Positions 16,757 to 27,034 are shown, counted from the first letter of the stretch. The stretch is DNA of 64,000 nt from Lachnospiraceae bacterium (GCA_017399685.1 JAFQBM010000030.1:1-64000); one strand, 5' to 3'. Numbers and translations are program-made. The notes: a model not told the origin generated them from the letters alone.

Positions 16757-17605
16757 ATGGAACAAATTGATTTACATGTTCATTCAAACGCTTCGGATGG
16801 CACTTATACTCCAACGGAAGTAATTCTTGCAGCGAAACAAGCCGGGCTTAGTGCCATTGCCCTGACAGATCATGATACCGTTGCCGGCATACAGGAAGCA
16901 AAAGAAGCTGCAAAAATTCAGAATATTGAACTTATCGTAGGTTCCGAATTTTCCTGTCACTATCAAAATACTGAAATTCATATACTTGGCTTTTTTCTGG
17001 ACGAAACCAATGAAGAACTTTTAACCAACTTTCGGATACTTGTAGAAAACCGTAAGAAGCGAAATCTTTCTATGATAGAAAAATTTAATTTAAAAGGTAT
17101 TCCTATTACTTTAGAAATGCTGTATGCCGGAAATCCTGACACCGTAATCACCAGAGCCCATTTTGCCCGGGCATTACTTGAATTAGGGATTGTAAGCAGT
17201 AAAGATCAGGCATTTCAAAAATATCTTAATTCCAATTGCCCCTTTTATGTTCCCCGTCCTAAATTGGACCCAAAAGAAATTATCAGTGTCATAAAAAAAG
17301 CTGGTGGAATGGCGTTTCTTGCGCATCCTATGCTATATCATTTAGGCTACCAACAGGTATCTTCTATGCTGGATTCTTTGATAGAATATGGTCTGGAAGG
17401 CGTAGAAGTATATCATTCTTCTAATCATGCCCTGGAAAGTTCCTACTTAAAATCTATGGCACTTTCTAAAAATCTCCTAATCAGTGGTGGTTCTGATTTT
17501 CATGGAAGTAACAAACCAGATATTGCAATTGGAAAAGGACGAGGAAATTTATTTGTTCCTTATGAGGTGTTAGAAAACATAAAACAAGCAAGATTTAAGT
17601 CATAA
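16757..17605 (+). CDS. PHP-domain phosphoesterase (TrpH/RNase AM-like)
   Basis: A 282-aa PHP domain protein. The metal-binding motifs are HVHSNASDG (first motif), LTDHDT (second), a middle histidine in FLAHP, and GGSDFHGSN at the end. This is the pattern of the YciV/TrpH group, which removes phosphate from 3',5'-bisphosphate nucleotides or trims RNA 5' ends. The length fits a stand-alone enzyme. No strong ribosome binding site is visible, but the start agrees with the conserved N-terminus, which begins only a few residues before HVHS. Confidence 0.9.
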   Translation: MEQIDLHVHSNASDGTYTPTEVILAAKQAGLSAIALTDHDTVAGIQEAKEAAKIQNIELIVGSEFSCHYQNTEIHILGFFLDETNEELLTNFRILVENRKKRNLSMIEKFNLKGIPITLEMLYAGNPDTVITRAHFARALLELGIVSSKDQAFQKYLNSNCPFYVPRPKLDPKEIISVIKKAGGMAFLAHPMLYHLGYQQVSSMLDSLIEYGLEGVEVYHSSNHALESSYLKSMALSKNLLISGGSDFHGSNKPDIAIGKGRGNLFVPYEVLENIKQARFKS

Positions 17606-17683
17606 TATTGAAAAAATTTTTTATTTCATCAGATTTCAAAAATCGTTTATATTTTTATCTATTAAAATTTGAAGATTTTCCCG

Positions 17684-17726
17684 ATAAAAAAAGAATGTCA
17701 TCAAAAATGAAGACATTCTTTTTTCA
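17684..17726. terminator. Bidirectional terminator between the PHP gene and yajC
   Basis: AAGAATGTC (17691-17699) and GACATTCTT (17712-17720) form a perfect 9-bp stem flanked by A-run and T-run on both sides, so it can end the two convergent transcripts. Confidence 0.85.
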
Positions 17727-17782
17727 TTCATTCCTGCCTTTCCGCTTCCTCTTATTCCGCTGGTAAAAGACTTGAACTCATT

Positions 17783-18151
17783 TTATTTTGTTTTTTCTTT
17801 ACCTTCTTCTTTTGGTTCATTTACCTTTTCCACTTCTGCAATCGCAGCCATCTGCATTGGAATACGGCAGTTTTTATTGTTACCAAATTCAACAATTACC
17901 ATGCTGTTTTCCGGTTCTACCACAATAACGGTACCATAAAATCCGGAAGTAGTTACAATGCTGTCACCTGGCTGAATAGAAGACTGTAATGCCATCATTG
18001 CTTTTTGCTGTTTCTTCTGTGGACGAATAAACATGAAATAAATCAAAACTCCCCAGAATACAACCAATCCAATCAAAGTAATCCAGTCACCGGCACCTGC
18101 TGTAGGGGTAGCCGCTGCTTCAGTGGTTCCTGTCAAAATCATATTTTTCAT
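17783..18151 (-). CDS. yajC: Preprotein translocase subunit YajC
   Basis: A 122-aa single-pass membrane protein. One transmembrane helix (about residues 23-42, ending in FMFIRPQKKQQK, the family signature) is followed by a small cytoplasmic domain with QPGDSIVTTSGFYGTV. YajC associates with SecDF and the Sec translocon. It follows tgt on the same strand, the common tgt-yajC order. Confidence 0.95.
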   Translation of the reverse strand: MKNMILTGTTEAAATPTAGAGDWITLIGLVVFWGVLIYFMFIRPQKKQQKAMMALQSSIQPGDSIVTTSGFYGTVIVVEPENSMVIVEFGNNKNCRIPMQMAAIAEVEKVNEPKEEGKEKTK

Positions 18152-18191
18152 TTCTTTTCCTCAACTTTCTATTTTTTCTTATTCTTCAATC

Positions 18192-18214
18192 ATTCACGAA
18201 TTAAATTCGTGAAT
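18192..18214. repeat. Short palindrome between tgt and yajC
   Basis: ATTCACGAATT and AATTCGTGAAT, 11-bp arms with a 1-nt centre. The TTCACGAAT core recurs at 34008-34016. Its role could be mRNA processing or stability between the two genes; no T-run follows it. Confidence 0.5.
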
Positions 18215-18218
18215 CATC

Positions 18219-19352
18219 TTAGTTATTTTCACTTTCAAAGCCTTCTAATTTAGATTTTTTATAGCTTTGATATCTTTGTTCTTCAATGGCAAGACGAATT
18301 TCTTCCATCATGGTATTATAAAAATACAAATTATGCAAAACGCAAAGACGCATTCCCAGCATCTCTTTTGCCTTTAATAAATGACGAATATAAGCCCTGC
18401 TGTGATTCTTACATGCCGGACATCCACATCCTTCTTCAATCGGACGGTCATCCGTTTCATATTTTGCATTGAATAAATTCAACTTACCATGATTCGTATA
18501 AACATGTCCATGTCTTCCATTCCGGCTAGGATAAACGCAATCGAAAAAGTCTACACCACGGTCTACCGCTTCCAAGATATTCGCTGGTGTTCCTACTCCC
18601 ATTAAATACGTCGGTTTATTTTCCGGCAGATACGGTACGGTTTCTTCAATAATGCGATACATCTCCTCATGAGATTCTCCTACTGCCAGCCCGCCTAATG
18701 CGTAACCTTCTAAATCCAGTTCCGAAATCCTTTTTGCATGTTCAATTCGAATATCCTCAAACACACCACCCTGATTAATACCAAACAGCCATTGGTTCTT
18801 GTTAATGGTATCTTCCAGAGAATTCAAACGGTCCATTTCTTTTTTACAACGTTCCAGCCACCTTACTGTACGGGCAACCGAATCCTCCATATACTCTCTG
18901 GTACAAGGATGTGGCGCACATTCATCAAAAGCCATGGCAATGGTGGAGGCCAGATTGGACTGTATCTGCATACTTTCTTCCGGTCCCATGAAAATCTTTC
19001 TTCCATCTATATGGGATTGAAAGTACACACCTTCTTCTTTTATCTTGCGTAATCCTGCCAGAGAAAATACCTGAAATCCTCCGGAATCTGTTAAAATCGG
19101 CTTGTCCCAGTTCATAAATTTATGAAGACCGCCCATTTTTTTAACAATTTCATCTCCAGGTCTTACATGTAAATGATAGGTATTTGACAATTCTACCTGT
19201 GTTTTTATTTCTTTCAAATCAATGGCAGACACTGCACCTTTTATGGCTGCTGCAGTTCCTACATTCATAAAGACAGGAGTCTGAATGACTCCATGAACCG
19301 TAGTTACTTCCGCCCGTTTGGCTCTGCCGTCCTTTTTTATTATTTTATACAT
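18219..19352 (-). CDS. tgt: Queuine tRNA-ribosyltransferase
   Basis: A 377-aa tRNA-guanine transglycosylase that exchanges guanine 34 for a queuosine precursor in GUN-anticodon tRNAs. Motifs: DSGGFQVFSL with the active-site aspartate, FDECAPHP, the GGLAVGE substrate pocket, the nucleophile region DRGVDFFDCVYPSRNGRHG, and the zinc site CGCPACKNHSRAYIRHL. Start set at 19352, where AGGAG stands 6 nt upstream; an earlier in-frame ATG overlaps that site. queH, of the same pathway, lies nearby at 20850. Confidence 0.97.
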   Translation of the reverse strand: MYKIIKKDGRAKRAEVTTVHGVIQTPVFMNVGTAAAIKGAVSAIDLKEIKTQVELSNTYHLHVRPGDEIVKKMGGLHKFMNWDKPILTDSGGFQVFSLAGLRKIKEEGVYFQSHIDGRKIFMGPEESMQIQSNLASTIAMAFDECAPHPCTREYMEDSVARTVRWLERCKKEMDRLNSLEDTINKNQWLFGINQGGVFEDIRIEHAKRISELDLEGYALGGLAVGESHEEMYRIIEETVPYLPENKPTYLMGVGTPANILEAVDRGVDFFDCVYPSRNGRHGHVYTNHGKLNLFNAKYETDDRPIEEGCGCPACKNHSRAYIRHLLKAKEMLGMRLCVLHNLYFYNTMMEEIRLAIEEQRYQSYKKSKLEGFESENN

Positions 19353-19554
19353 ATGCTCTCCTAACATCAAAAAAGTCGCATGTGCTTTTGTTATAAAACC
19401 CCTGTAATTATCTTAAATACAAGTGTTTACAATCTATTATTTCACTGTTACATAACTTTTTTATTCTATCAGATTTCCAAAATAATAACAAGAGTATTCC
19501 AAGGAATTTATAAAAATTTCATAAAAACTTCACAAAAACCATGTAGTCATTATA

Positions 19555-19580
19555 GCCTCAATGATTCACTACATATCTTG
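19555..19580 (+). repeat. Dispersed repeat, GCCTCAATGATTCAC family
   Basis: A 26-base unit (GCCTCAATGATTCACTACAT followed by ATCTTG) in the tgt-aroC gap. It is repeated in reverse orientation at 33292-33315 and in part at 34012-34025. It is intergenic and has no coding role. Confidence 0.6.
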
Positions 19581-19606
19581 TAACCCAGCCCAGATGCCGC
19601 AAAACG

Positions 19607-20740
19607 CTACCTATGTGTGTCACCTGTTTCTTCCTCAAAATCTCTACTATAAAACTTCTTGATTCTATCCAGTCTTGCAGTCATATTCATAAGAAGCATA
19701 TCCAAAACTGTAATGGCTGTCATCATTTCTACAACTACCACTGCTCTTGGAACCACCACCGGGTCATGTCTTCCTTTAATGGCAATCTTGATGTTTTCAT
19801 TTTGTTTGTTTACTGTACTTTGCTCTTTATAAATCGACGGTGTTCCCTTAAAGGCTGCACGTATTACGATATCCGAGCCATCGCTCATTCCACCTAAAAT
19901 CCCTCCGGAGTGATTGGTGCATTTTTGAATTTTTCCATCTTTATATTCAAAATTATCGTTATTTTGGGAACCAAACATCTTGCTTGCCTGAAATCCTGCT
20001 CCGATTTCAACCCCTTTTACTGCTCCAATAGAAACAATCGCTTTTGCAAGATTGGCATCCAATTTCTCAAATACAGTTTCTCCTAAACCAGTCGGTGCAC
20101 CCTGAACCACACATTCCACTACACCACCTACAGAATCCAATTCCTTCTTTTGATTGGCTATGTATTCTTCGGCTTCCTTCGCGGCAATTTTATCAGGCAT
20201 GAACACATGATTTTTCTTGCATTCTTCTAAATCAAAGCGTTCATAATCCATCTCAACTTCGCCGATAGACTTTGTATAAGCGAATACCTTGATACCCATT
20301 TCTTCTAATATCTTCGCTGCGATAGCTCCTGCTGCAACTCTTCCTATGGTTTCCCTTCCAGAAGAACGGCCGCCTCCACGATAATCCCGAAATCCATACT
20401 TTTCATCAAAAGTATAATCTGCATGTCCCGGTCGATAACAATTCGCAATTTCACTATAATCTCCGGAACGCTGTGTTTTATTGAACACCATCATGGAAAT
20501 CGGAGTTCCTGTGGTTTTTCCTTCAAAAACACCAGATAATATTTCCACCTTATCTTCTTCCTGTCTGGAAGTAGTCATGGTGGATTGCCCCGGCTTTCTT
20601 CTGTCTAAGTACTTTTGAATATCTTCTTCACATAATGAAAGTCCTGCCGGACAGCCATCTACTACTACCCCAACTCCTTTTCCATGAGATTCTCCCCATG
20701 TTGAAATTCGAAATATATTACCATAAATAGAACCTGCCAT
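19607..20740 (-). CDS. aroC: Chorismate synthase
   Basis: A 377-aa enzyme that converts EPSP to chorismate, the last step of the shikimate pathway, using reduced FMN. Signature GESHGKGVGVVVDGCPAG at the N-terminus, then RRKPGQS, and the central RPGHADYTFDEKYGFRDYRGGGRSSGRET region. Length fits the family, and an AAGGAG site precedes the ATG. No other aro gene is adjacent. The gaps on both sides suggest a separate transcript. Confidence 0.97.
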   Translation of the reverse strand: MAGSIYGNIFRISTWGESHGKGVGVVVDGCPAGLSLCEEDIQKYLDRRKPGQSTMTTSRQEEDKVEILSGVFEGKTTGTPISMMVFNKTQRSGDYSEIANCYRPGHADYTFDEKYGFRDYRGGGRSSGRETIGRVAAGAIAAKILEEMGIKVFAYTKSIGEVEMDYERFDLEECKKNHVFMPDKIAAKEAEEYIANQKKELDSVGGVVECVVQGAPTGLGETVFEKLDANLAKAIVSIGAVKGVEIGAGFQASKMFGSQNNDNFEYKDGKIQKCTNHSGGILGGMSDGSDIVIRAAFKGTPSIYKEQSTVNKQNENIKIAIKGRHDPVVVPRAVVVVEMMTAITVLDMLLMNMTARLDRIKKFYSRDFEEETGDTHR

Positions 20741-20849
20741 TTCACTACTCCTTATCTTATTTTCATTTCATCCTATTGTCCATGATACCTGAAGATTGTT
20801 ACACACTTTCTGGTATCATCAATTCTTATCATTATAACCTATAATTTTC

Positions 20850-21527
20850 TTAATGTGAAGTAGAACCTTTTTCGGATTTTTCCATTGATTTTAAACCTTG
20901 AAATTGTTCCCGCTCCTGTTTCGAAAAAACACAGCCACAATAATCCTGACGGTATAATCCATACTCTTTTGCCAGTTCTGTAGAACGATAATACCCGCCT
21001 TTTTTCTTAAAATCACTGAACAGATACTTCACACCATATTTCTCACTTAAAGTTTCTCCGATTTCATTCAGCCATACAGCATTTTTGTGAGGACTGATGG
21101 ACAATGTAGTGGTAAAATAATCAAATCCCAGCTTTGACGCTGCTTTAGCAGTTTCTTCTAATCGTAGTTCATAGCAGGCATAACACCGCTCACTTTTTTC
21201 CCCAAGATGCTCCTTTCCCTTAATCTTTTTGAAAAATTCCATAGGGTCATAATCGCAATCCAAAAAATTAATGGGATTCTGGGCCGGAAAACGGGAAATA
21301 AAATCAATTTGCTCCTGCTTTCGTCTGTTGTATTCTGTTTCTGGCCCAATATTAGGGTTATAATACAGTATGGTTATCTTAAAATATTGGCTTAAATATT
21401 CCAAAACATAACTGCTGCAAGGAGCACAACAGCTATGTAAAAGAAGGGTTGGAACTACCTTTTCTTCTGTCAGTTTATTAAGAATTTTATCTAAAATTAA
21501 TTGATAATTTTGTGGACTTTGCATCAT
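20850..21527 (-). CDS. queH: Epoxyqueuosine reductase QueH
   Basis: A 225-aa QueH (formerly DUF208), the cobalamin-independent enzyme that reduces epoxyqueuosine to queuosine in tRNA. Its four cysteines for iron-sulfur and metal binding appear as HSCCAPCSSYV, RCYACYELRLE and DYCGCVFS. The N-terminal LLHSCCAPC belongs to the HUP-like fold. A good ribosome binding site (AAAAGGATG) precedes the ATG. With tgt nearby, the window supplies two steps of queuosine formation; no queCDE or transporter gene is seen. Confidence 0.95.
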   Translation of the reverse strand: MMQSPQNYQLILDKILNKLTEEKVVPTLLLHSCCAPCSSYVLEYLSQYFKITILYYNPNIGPETEYNRRKQEQIDFISRFPAQNPINFLDCDYDPMEFFKKIKGKEHLGEKSERCYACYELRLEETAKAASKLGFDYFTTTLSISPHKNAVWLNEIGETLSEKYGVKYLFSDFKKKGGYYRSTELAKEYGLYRQDYCGCVFSKQEREQFQGLKSMEKSEKGSTSH

Positions 21528-21736
21528 TTTTCACATCCTTTTGTTTAATCTCCACAAAACAAAAATCACTTATTTCCGTTTCAAGACTGTCAATTTGTAT
21601 CATTTCCCAAATTGACTTTGTTACTTTCTTACAATATAATAAAAGTAGGAAAAATACAAGAGTAATTTATGCTGCTGGCTACTATCGAGACAGTAACTAC
21701 GATTACAATAACTCATTCGGGGAAGAGGGGATTCAT

Positions 21737-21967
21737 ATGACATTAGAGCAAGCAATTAAAAAATATAAACTTGTACCTATCGATCCTGCCTTAGGAAAAG
21801 AAAAGGCTAAAATTCTTAACGTGGATGAAGTGTTATATATTTTTGAAAGTAAGAATAAGTATGCATATGTAATTCGGGATGGATACAGTATTTTATTATA
21901 TACGGATGAACGAAGCTTATATACCAGATTATATAAAGGCATGAAAATCATCCAACTCACTACATAG
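21737..21967 (+). CDS. Small 76-aa protein of unknown function
   Basis: A 76-aa protein starting MTLEQAIKKYKLV, with alternating hydrophobic strands (EVLYIFESKNKYAYVIRDGYSILLYTDE) suggesting a small beta-sheet domain; no membrane segment. Start chosen at 21737, where GAAGAGGGG stands at good spacing; the frame is open further upstream but has no ribosome binding site there. I recognise no family. Confidence 0.6.
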   Translation: MTLEQAIKKYKLVPIDPALGKEKAKILNVDEVLYIFESKNKYAYVIRDGYSILLYTDERSLYTRLYKGMKIIQLTT

Positions 21968-21993
21968 TTTTTCATTTTTCATAATTAATCATA

Positions 21994-22021
21994 AAAGGGT
22001 CGGATTTTGGGTCCGACCTTT
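21994..22021. terminator. Terminator between convergent genes
   Basis: Stem AAAGGGTCGGA against TCCGACCTTT with a short loop. The minus strand continues into TTTTATGATT and the plus strand into TTTCC, so it could serve both directions. Confidence 0.6.
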
Positions 22022-22079
22022 CCTATTTCCTTTTTGTCCCTAGATACCAACGATTGCTGTGTACTTTGTGCCACTGCTA

Positions 22080-22505
22080 TCATAAAATCTTGTATCTTGG
22101 CTTTTCCTCTTTGAATATCTTCCATCTTAGCAAATCGTCTACAAAAATACACACCAAAGACAATGCCATCCAAAGAACCGAATAAAGCAGGCAGATTTGT
22201 CCCATAAACTGATATGGCATTGCGGAATAATCCCAGACATTTAAATGCAGCCAGACATTCACAATTAATCCCGTAACCAATTCCAGTCCTGTAATAATCA
22301 TCATGGATAAAAACATCTGACTAATTAATGACATTTCAAAATGGGACCATTGATTTAAGGCTCCCGACAATACAAAAGCCAATCCTCCGCAGATAATCAT
22401 GGAAAAATGGGAATATCCTCTAAATGCAATTTCCAGAAAATAATAGCTAAATCCACCAATAAGAAACAAAAACATGTACTTGAAAAAAGTGTAAAATACC
22501 TTCAA
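22080..22505 (-). CDS. PF06541-type membrane protein (putative ABC transporter type IV)
   Basis: A protein of about 141 aa with four hydrophobic segments. The stretch GLELVTGLIVNVWLHLNVWD, followed closely by FMGQICLLYSVLWM, matches the PF06541 family of small clostridial membrane proteins, whose transporter assignment is unproven. Start: the first in-frame codon, GTG at 22514, sits on the AAGGGG ribosome binding site, while the TTG at 22505 has an 8-nt spacing, so the latter is preferred. It lies directly downstream of clpB on the same strand (about 50 nt). Confidence 0.75.
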   Translation of the reverse strand: MKVFYTFFKYMFLFLIGGFSYYFLEIAFRGYSHFSMIICGGLAFVLSGALNQWSHFEMSLISQMFLSMMIITGLELVTGLIVNVWLHLNVWDYSAMPYQFMGQICLLYSVLWMALSLVCIFVDDLLRWKIFKEEKPRYKIL

Positions 22506-22562
22506 CCTTTTCACCCCTTCTGAAATTTGTTATTAGTATCTTACACTTTTTCAAATCTATTC

Positions 22563-25145
22563 TTATTTTTTCCTTGCCATAAGCTGATTTTCTTCCAATG
22601 TGATTTCTATGGTACTTCCCATGGAAATTTCATCCGATAAAATCAACCGTGCTACCAAAGTTTCCACATATTTTTGCAGATATCTCTTTAATGGTCTTGC
22701 TCCATAAACCGGGTCGTAACCCTGGTTTACAATATAATCCTTTGCCTCTTTGGTTAATTCCACTCTTAATTCTTTGTCCATTAACCTTTGATTCATCTTA
22801 GCCATTAAAAGGTCCACAATACCAGTGATATTTTCTTTGGTTAAAGGCTTAAATAAAATGGTTTCATCCAGTCGATTTAAAAACTCCGGCCGAAAATGAA
22901 GTTTTAACTCTTCCATTACCATATTTTGAGCTTCTTCTTTTATTTCTCCGTCTTCATCGATGCCTTCTAACAAATAAGAAGAACCAATATTAGAAGTCAT
23001 AATCAATATAGTATTCTTAAAGTCCACAGTCTTTCCCTTAGAATCGGTAATACGACCATCGTCTAACACCTGAAGCAACACATTAAATACATCTTTGTGT
23101 GCCTTTTCAATTTCATCAAATAAGATAACAGAATATGGTTTTCTCCGAACTGCTTCTGTAAGCTGACCGCCTTCTTCGTAACCTACATATCCCGGAGGTG
23201 CTCCAATCAGACGTGCCACAGAATGTTTTTCCATATATTCGGACATATCAATTCGAACCATATTATTCTCATCATCAAATAAGCTCTGTGCCAATGCTTT
23301 TGCAAGTTCTGTCTTACCAACACCGGTAGGTCCTAAGAATAAGAAGGAACCAATTGGCTTGGTAGGGTCTTTGATTCCCGCTTTGGAACGGATAATGGCT
23401 TCTGTTACCTTTAACACACCTTCATCCTGACCCATAACCCTTTTATGGAGTTCTTTATCCAGATTCAAGGTCTTGTTTCGTTCTGTTTCCGATAATTTTG
23501 ACACCGGAATTCCGGTCCATCTGGATACGATTTTTGAAATTTCTTCTTCTGTCACCTTTTCATGAATCAAGGAATAATTCTGACTCTTTACCTTTTCTTC
23601 CTCTTCACTTAATTTTTTCTTTAAATCCGGAAGTGTTCCGTATTGTAATTGAGCCGCTTTTTCCAAATCATAATTACGCTGGGCAATGGCAATTTCACTG
23701 TTGATTTTTTCGATTTCTTCTTTGATTTTCTGAACTTTTTCCACGGAAGCCTTTTCATTGTCCCATTTCGCCTTCATATTAGAAAACTCTTCTCTCATAG
23801 AAGCAAGTTCTTTCTCTAATTCCTCATACCGCTCTTTACTTAAACGGTCTGTTTCTTTCCGCAATGCAGCTTCTTCAATTTCTAACTGCATGATTTTTCT
23901 TTGAATATCATCAATTTCTGTTGGCATGGAATTTAACTCTGTCTTAATCATGGCACATGCCTCATCTACCAGGTCAATGGCCTTATCCGGAAGAAAACGG
24001 TCTGAAATATACCGATTGGAAAGCACTGCTGCATGAATCAAAGCATTGTCTAAAATCTTAACTCCATGGTATACCTCATAACGATCCTTTAATCCCCTAA
24101 GAATTGTTATGGTATCTTCCACTGTTGGTTCTTCTACCAACACCGGCTGGAATCTACGTTCCAATGCCGCATCTTTTTCAATATACATCCGGTACTCATC
24201 CAATGTCGTAGCACCAATACAATGCAATTCCCCTCTTGCAAGCATTGGTTTCAACATATTTCCTGCATCCATGGCACCATCTGTTTTCCCTGCACCCACT
24301 ATAGTATGAAGTTCGTCAATAAATAAAATGATTTCCCCATCGCTCTTTTTTACTTCTTCCAAAACTGCCTTTAGACGTTCTTCAAATTCACCCCTGTATT
24401 TTGCTCCTGCCACCAAGGCTCCCATATCCAGAGCAAAAATTCTCTTATCCTTTAATCCTTCCGGAACATCTCCCCTTACAATTCTTTGTGCCAGTCCTTC
24501 CACTACTGCAGTTTTACCAACCCCCGGTTCCCCGATTAATACCGGATTATTCTTGGTTTTTCTGGATAGAATCCGGATGGCATTTCGAATTTCGCTGTCC
24601 CTTCCGATGACTGGGTCTAATTTTTGTTCTTTTGCTCTTTCCACCAAATCATAGCCATATTTGTTTAAGGTATCATAGGTAGCTTCCGGATTATCTGAAA
24701 CTACATTTTGATTTCCCCTTACCGTAGCCAGACTTTCCAAAAATCTTTCCCTCGTGATTCCAAAGGCATTCAAGATTGCTTTTACTTCTTTCTTTGCTTC
24801 TTTCAACAATGCCAGAAATAAATGTTCCACAGACACATACTGGTCTTTCATGTTTTTTGCTTCATCTTCTGCAAAAATCAATACTTTATTTAAAGCATTG
24901 CTGATATAAATTTGTCCGCCGGAAACTTTGGACTTCTTCTCAATGGCACCGATAATCTGGGCTTCTAATACCTTTACTTCGATTCCCATTTTAATCAATA
25001 GCTTTTCTATCAGACTATCCTCAATACTAAGAAGGCTCAGAAAAAAATGTTCCTGGTCAATTTCCTGGTTTCCATATTCATAAGCAATTTTTTCGCAATT
25101 TTGTACTGCTTCCATAGATTTTTGGGTAAACTTATTAATATTCAT
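22563..25145 (-). CDS. clpB: ATP-dependent disaggregase ClpB
   Basis: An 860-aa Hsp100 chaperone that pulls proteins out of aggregates together with DnaK. Order: N-terminal Clp repeats (about 1-145), AAA-1 with Walker A GEPGVGKT, the coiled-coil middle domain (about 405-525) that distinguishes ClpB from ClpA/ClpC, and AAA-2 with GPTGVGKTE and the sensor region. Start at 25145, behind AGGAGGG; the longer frame upstream reads through the promoter. A CIRCE operator overlaps the promoter, so HrcA control is expected. Confidence 0.97.
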   Translation of the reverse strand: MNINKFTQKSMEAVQNCEKIAYEYGNQEIDQEHFFLSLLSIEDSLIEKLLIKMGIEVKVLEAQIIGAIEKKSKVSGGQIYISNALNKVLIFAEDEAKNMKDQYVSVEHLFLALLKEAKKEVKAILNAFGITRERFLESLATVRGNQNVVSDNPEATYDTLNKYGYDLVERAKEQKLDPVIGRDSEIRNAIRILSRKTKNNPVLIGEPGVGKTAVVEGLAQRIVRGDVPEGLKDKRIFALDMGALVAGAKYRGEFEERLKAVLEEVKKSDGEIILFIDELHTIVGAGKTDGAMDAGNMLKPMLARGELHCIGATTLDEYRMYIEKDAALERRFQPVLVEEPTVEDTITILRGLKDRYEVYHGVKILDNALIHAAVLSNRYISDRFLPDKAIDLVDEACAMIKTELNSMPTEIDDIQRKIMQLEIEEAALRKETDRLSKERYEELEKELASMREEFSNMKAKWDNEKASVEKVQKIKEEIEKINSEIAIAQRNYDLEKAAQLQYGTLPDLKKKLSEEEEKVKSQNYSLIHEKVTEEEISKIVSRWTGIPVSKLSETERNKTLNLDKELHKRVMGQDEGVLKVTEAIIRSKAGIKDPTKPIGSFLFLGPTGVGKTELAKALAQSLFDDENNMVRIDMSEYMEKHSVARLIGAPPGYVGYEEGGQLTEAVRRKPYSVILFDEIEKAHKDVFNVLLQVLDDGRITDSKGKTVDFKNTILIMTSNIGSSYLLEGIDEDGEIKEEAQNMVMEELKLHFRPEFLNRLDETILFKPLTKENITGIVDLLMAKMNQRLMDKELRVELTKEAKDYIVNQGYDPVYGARPLKRYLQKYVETLVARLILSDEISMGSTIEITLEENQLMARKK

Positions 25146-25179
25146 ACCTTTTTCCCTCCTATTGCTTTGTTCTAGAACT

Positions 25180-25222
25180 AATATAACACTCATTGTTAGC
25201 ACTGTCAAGAGGTGAGTGCTAA
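25180..25222 (-). promoter_or_regulatory. clpB promoter overlapped by a CIRCE operator (HrcA site)
   Basis: On the minus strand: -35 TTGACA, a 17-bp spacer and -10 TATATT. The inverted repeat TTAGCACTG-N9-GAGTGCTAA (25196-25222) matches CIRCE with one mismatch (G for C at the inner end of one arm) and covers the -35 box. Binding of HrcA would therefore block the promoter until heat stress. A partial extra half-site (TGAGTGTTA) follows. Confidence 0.92.
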
Positions 25223-25410
25223 TTTTTTCTGACAATTTCACCAACCTGCCTGACTTCTTTTATAAACATCCTATTTTCCTCAATAAACCGAGGATTTGAC
25301 TATAAAGTCTACTATGCTATAATAGATATGTGATGCCTCAATAATTCCTATACCCTAAATATTTGATGCACAGCAAAAAAACTAAAATAAAAAAAGATAG
25401 GATGAAACTC

Positions 25411-26058
25411 ATGAAATACGAACTTGCGATTTTTGATATGGATGGAACCATTTTAGATACTTTAGAAGATTTGGCAGACAGCTTAAATTATGCTCTTTCT
25501 TTATCCGATTTTCCAGCCAGAACCTTGGAAGAGGTAAGAAGTTTTGTTGGAAACGGCATACGGAAGTTAATTGAAAGAGCGACTCCTGCCGGAACTTCAC
25601 CGGAAGACTTAGAAAAGGTATACACCGATTTTACTGCTTATTATCCAAAACATTGTTTTGATAAAACAAAACCTTACTCTGGTATTATAGAAGTAATTCA
25701 GGAATTAAAAAAACAGGGAATAAAAACTGCTGTTGTTTCCAACAAGGCAGATTATGCCGTACAAATTTTATGTAAACAGTATTTTGATGGATTGTTTGAT
25801 TTCGCATTGGGGGAACAGGCAGGAATCCAGAGAAAACCAGCACCGGATTCTGTCAATATGGTTTTAGATAAACTTAGGATAAGCCGTAAAAACTCCGTTT
25901 ATATCGGGGATTCTGATGTGGACATCAACACTGCCATGAATGCTGAAATAGATTGCATTTCTGTAGACTGGGGATTTCGTGATGTTACTTTTCTTCTGGA
26001 ACATGGTGCAAAAACCATTGTTTCTTCACCAGAAAAGTTACTTCATAGTCTAATCTAG
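25411..26058 (+). CDS. HAD-family hydrolase, phosphoglycolate phosphatase-like
   Basis: A 215-aa haloacid dehalogenase family phosphatase. Motif I is FDMDGTILDT with both catalytic aspartates, motif II VVSNK, motif III the lysine in IQRKPAPDS, and motif IV YIGDSDVD. The cap between motifs I and II is the helical C1 type, as in Gph, PpaX and 5'-nucleotidase-like enzymes; the exact substrate cannot be told. Start at 25411, where AGGA lies 8 nt upstream; a longer frame exists without support. Confidence 0.92.
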   Translation: MKYELAIFDMDGTILDTLEDLADSLNYALSLSDFPARTLEEVRSFVGNGIRKLIERATPAGTSPEDLEKVYTDFTAYYPKHCFDKTKPYSGIIEVIQELKKQGIKTAVVSNKADYAVQILCKQYFDGLFDFALGEQAGIQRKPAPDSVNMVLDKLRISRKNSVYIGDSDVDINTAMNAEIDCISVDWGFRDVTFLLEHGAKTIVSSPEKLLHSLI

Positions 26059-26138
26059 ACTTTTTTTGGAAAAAGCTTTTATTTCCTTTTTACATTTGCT
26101 GCATAAAATATAGTAAATCTTTTTATTTGGAGCAGTTT

Positions 26139-27029
26139 ATGTATTTTTTCTTTCTTTTTTTACTACTGTTTGTATTATGCGGATTCCTCTTTTTTCATAG
26201 ACGAAAGAAAAAAGCATGTCAAAGGATATGCAATATGAATACCTGTGAAAAGTGCGAAAAACTAGAAGATTTAATTACTCCTTTCGGTTACTGTTATAAT
26301 TATAAACAAGATATTTTTTCCACTACGATAGATGCCTGGCAACGGGATTTTGGTTATACTGAAGCCTATAACCGTTATGCCCCACGTTTTAACATGGTAT
26401 TTGACAGTGAACCTATCTACTTTAACTACAAAGAACGCACCTGGTTAATCCAATTCTGGAAGGGTCAATATGGCATCAATACGGGCGGTGAAGTTGGCAT
26501 TTATTACAGTGATTCCATCGTGCCGCCTGCCTTAAGAAACCTTACTTTATTTCAGGCTGTAGACAACAAAGATATGCTTCCTATTTCCATGCACCTGTTA
26601 AAAGGAGAATGTACCCTAGGCATGATGCGAAAAAAACATTGGTGGCTTACCATCTTTGACCTTGGAGAATACTCCAGCCCCTCAGAACTTTCCATAAATA
26701 TCAGTATCTCCTTTCCAAATAAAGAAATGATGAATGCCTTTGTTGCTTCCTTGTTAGAAAAAGGTTATACGCAGGAAGATCTTTATGTTTGTGGAACAAA
26801 AGTACATTTTAAATATGATACCTGTTCTACCTGCTCACTTCCTTTCTTCCGTGGTCTGCTTTGCCGCTTTTCCCAATGGAAGAACCGGAATTTTTGCAGA
26901 CTTTATTTATGGGCTACGAAACCTTTTTCCTCTTCCCTAGACCGCGTATTATGCCTTTATTATTGTTTACCTTTTGCCTTTCGCCGTTTATTTCAAATAA
27001 AACGATATAAAAAACAAAAAAGGAATTAA
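26139..27029 (+). CDS. Membrane-anchored DUF4474 protein
   Basis: A 296-aa protein with an N-terminal hydrophobic anchor (about residues 1-20, then RRKKK) and a DUF4474 domain. The domain is recognisable from FGYCYNYKQDIFSTTIDAWQ and IQFWKGQYGINTGGEVGIY. The C-terminal about 80 residues are rich in Cys, Phe and Arg. DUF4474 is common in clostridia; its role is unknown. Start at 26139, with GGAG 6 nt upstream. The next gene follows after 5 nt, so the two are co-transcribed. Confidence 0.85.
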   Translation: MYFFFLFLLLFVLCGFLFFHRRKKKACQRICNMNTCEKCEKLEDLITPFGYCYNYKQDIFSTTIDAWQRDFGYTEAYNRYAPRFNMVFDSEPIYFNYKERTWLIQFWKGQYGINTGGEVGIYYSDSIVPPALRNLTLFQAVDNKDMLPISMHLLKGECTLGMMRKKHWWLTIFDLGEYSSPSELSINISISFPNKEMMNAFVASLLEKGYTQEDLYVCGTKVHFKYDTCSTCSLPFFRGLLCRFSQWKNRNFCRLYLWATKPFSSSLDRVLCLYYCLPFAFRRLFQIKRYKKQKRN

Positions 27030-27034
27030 AATCT

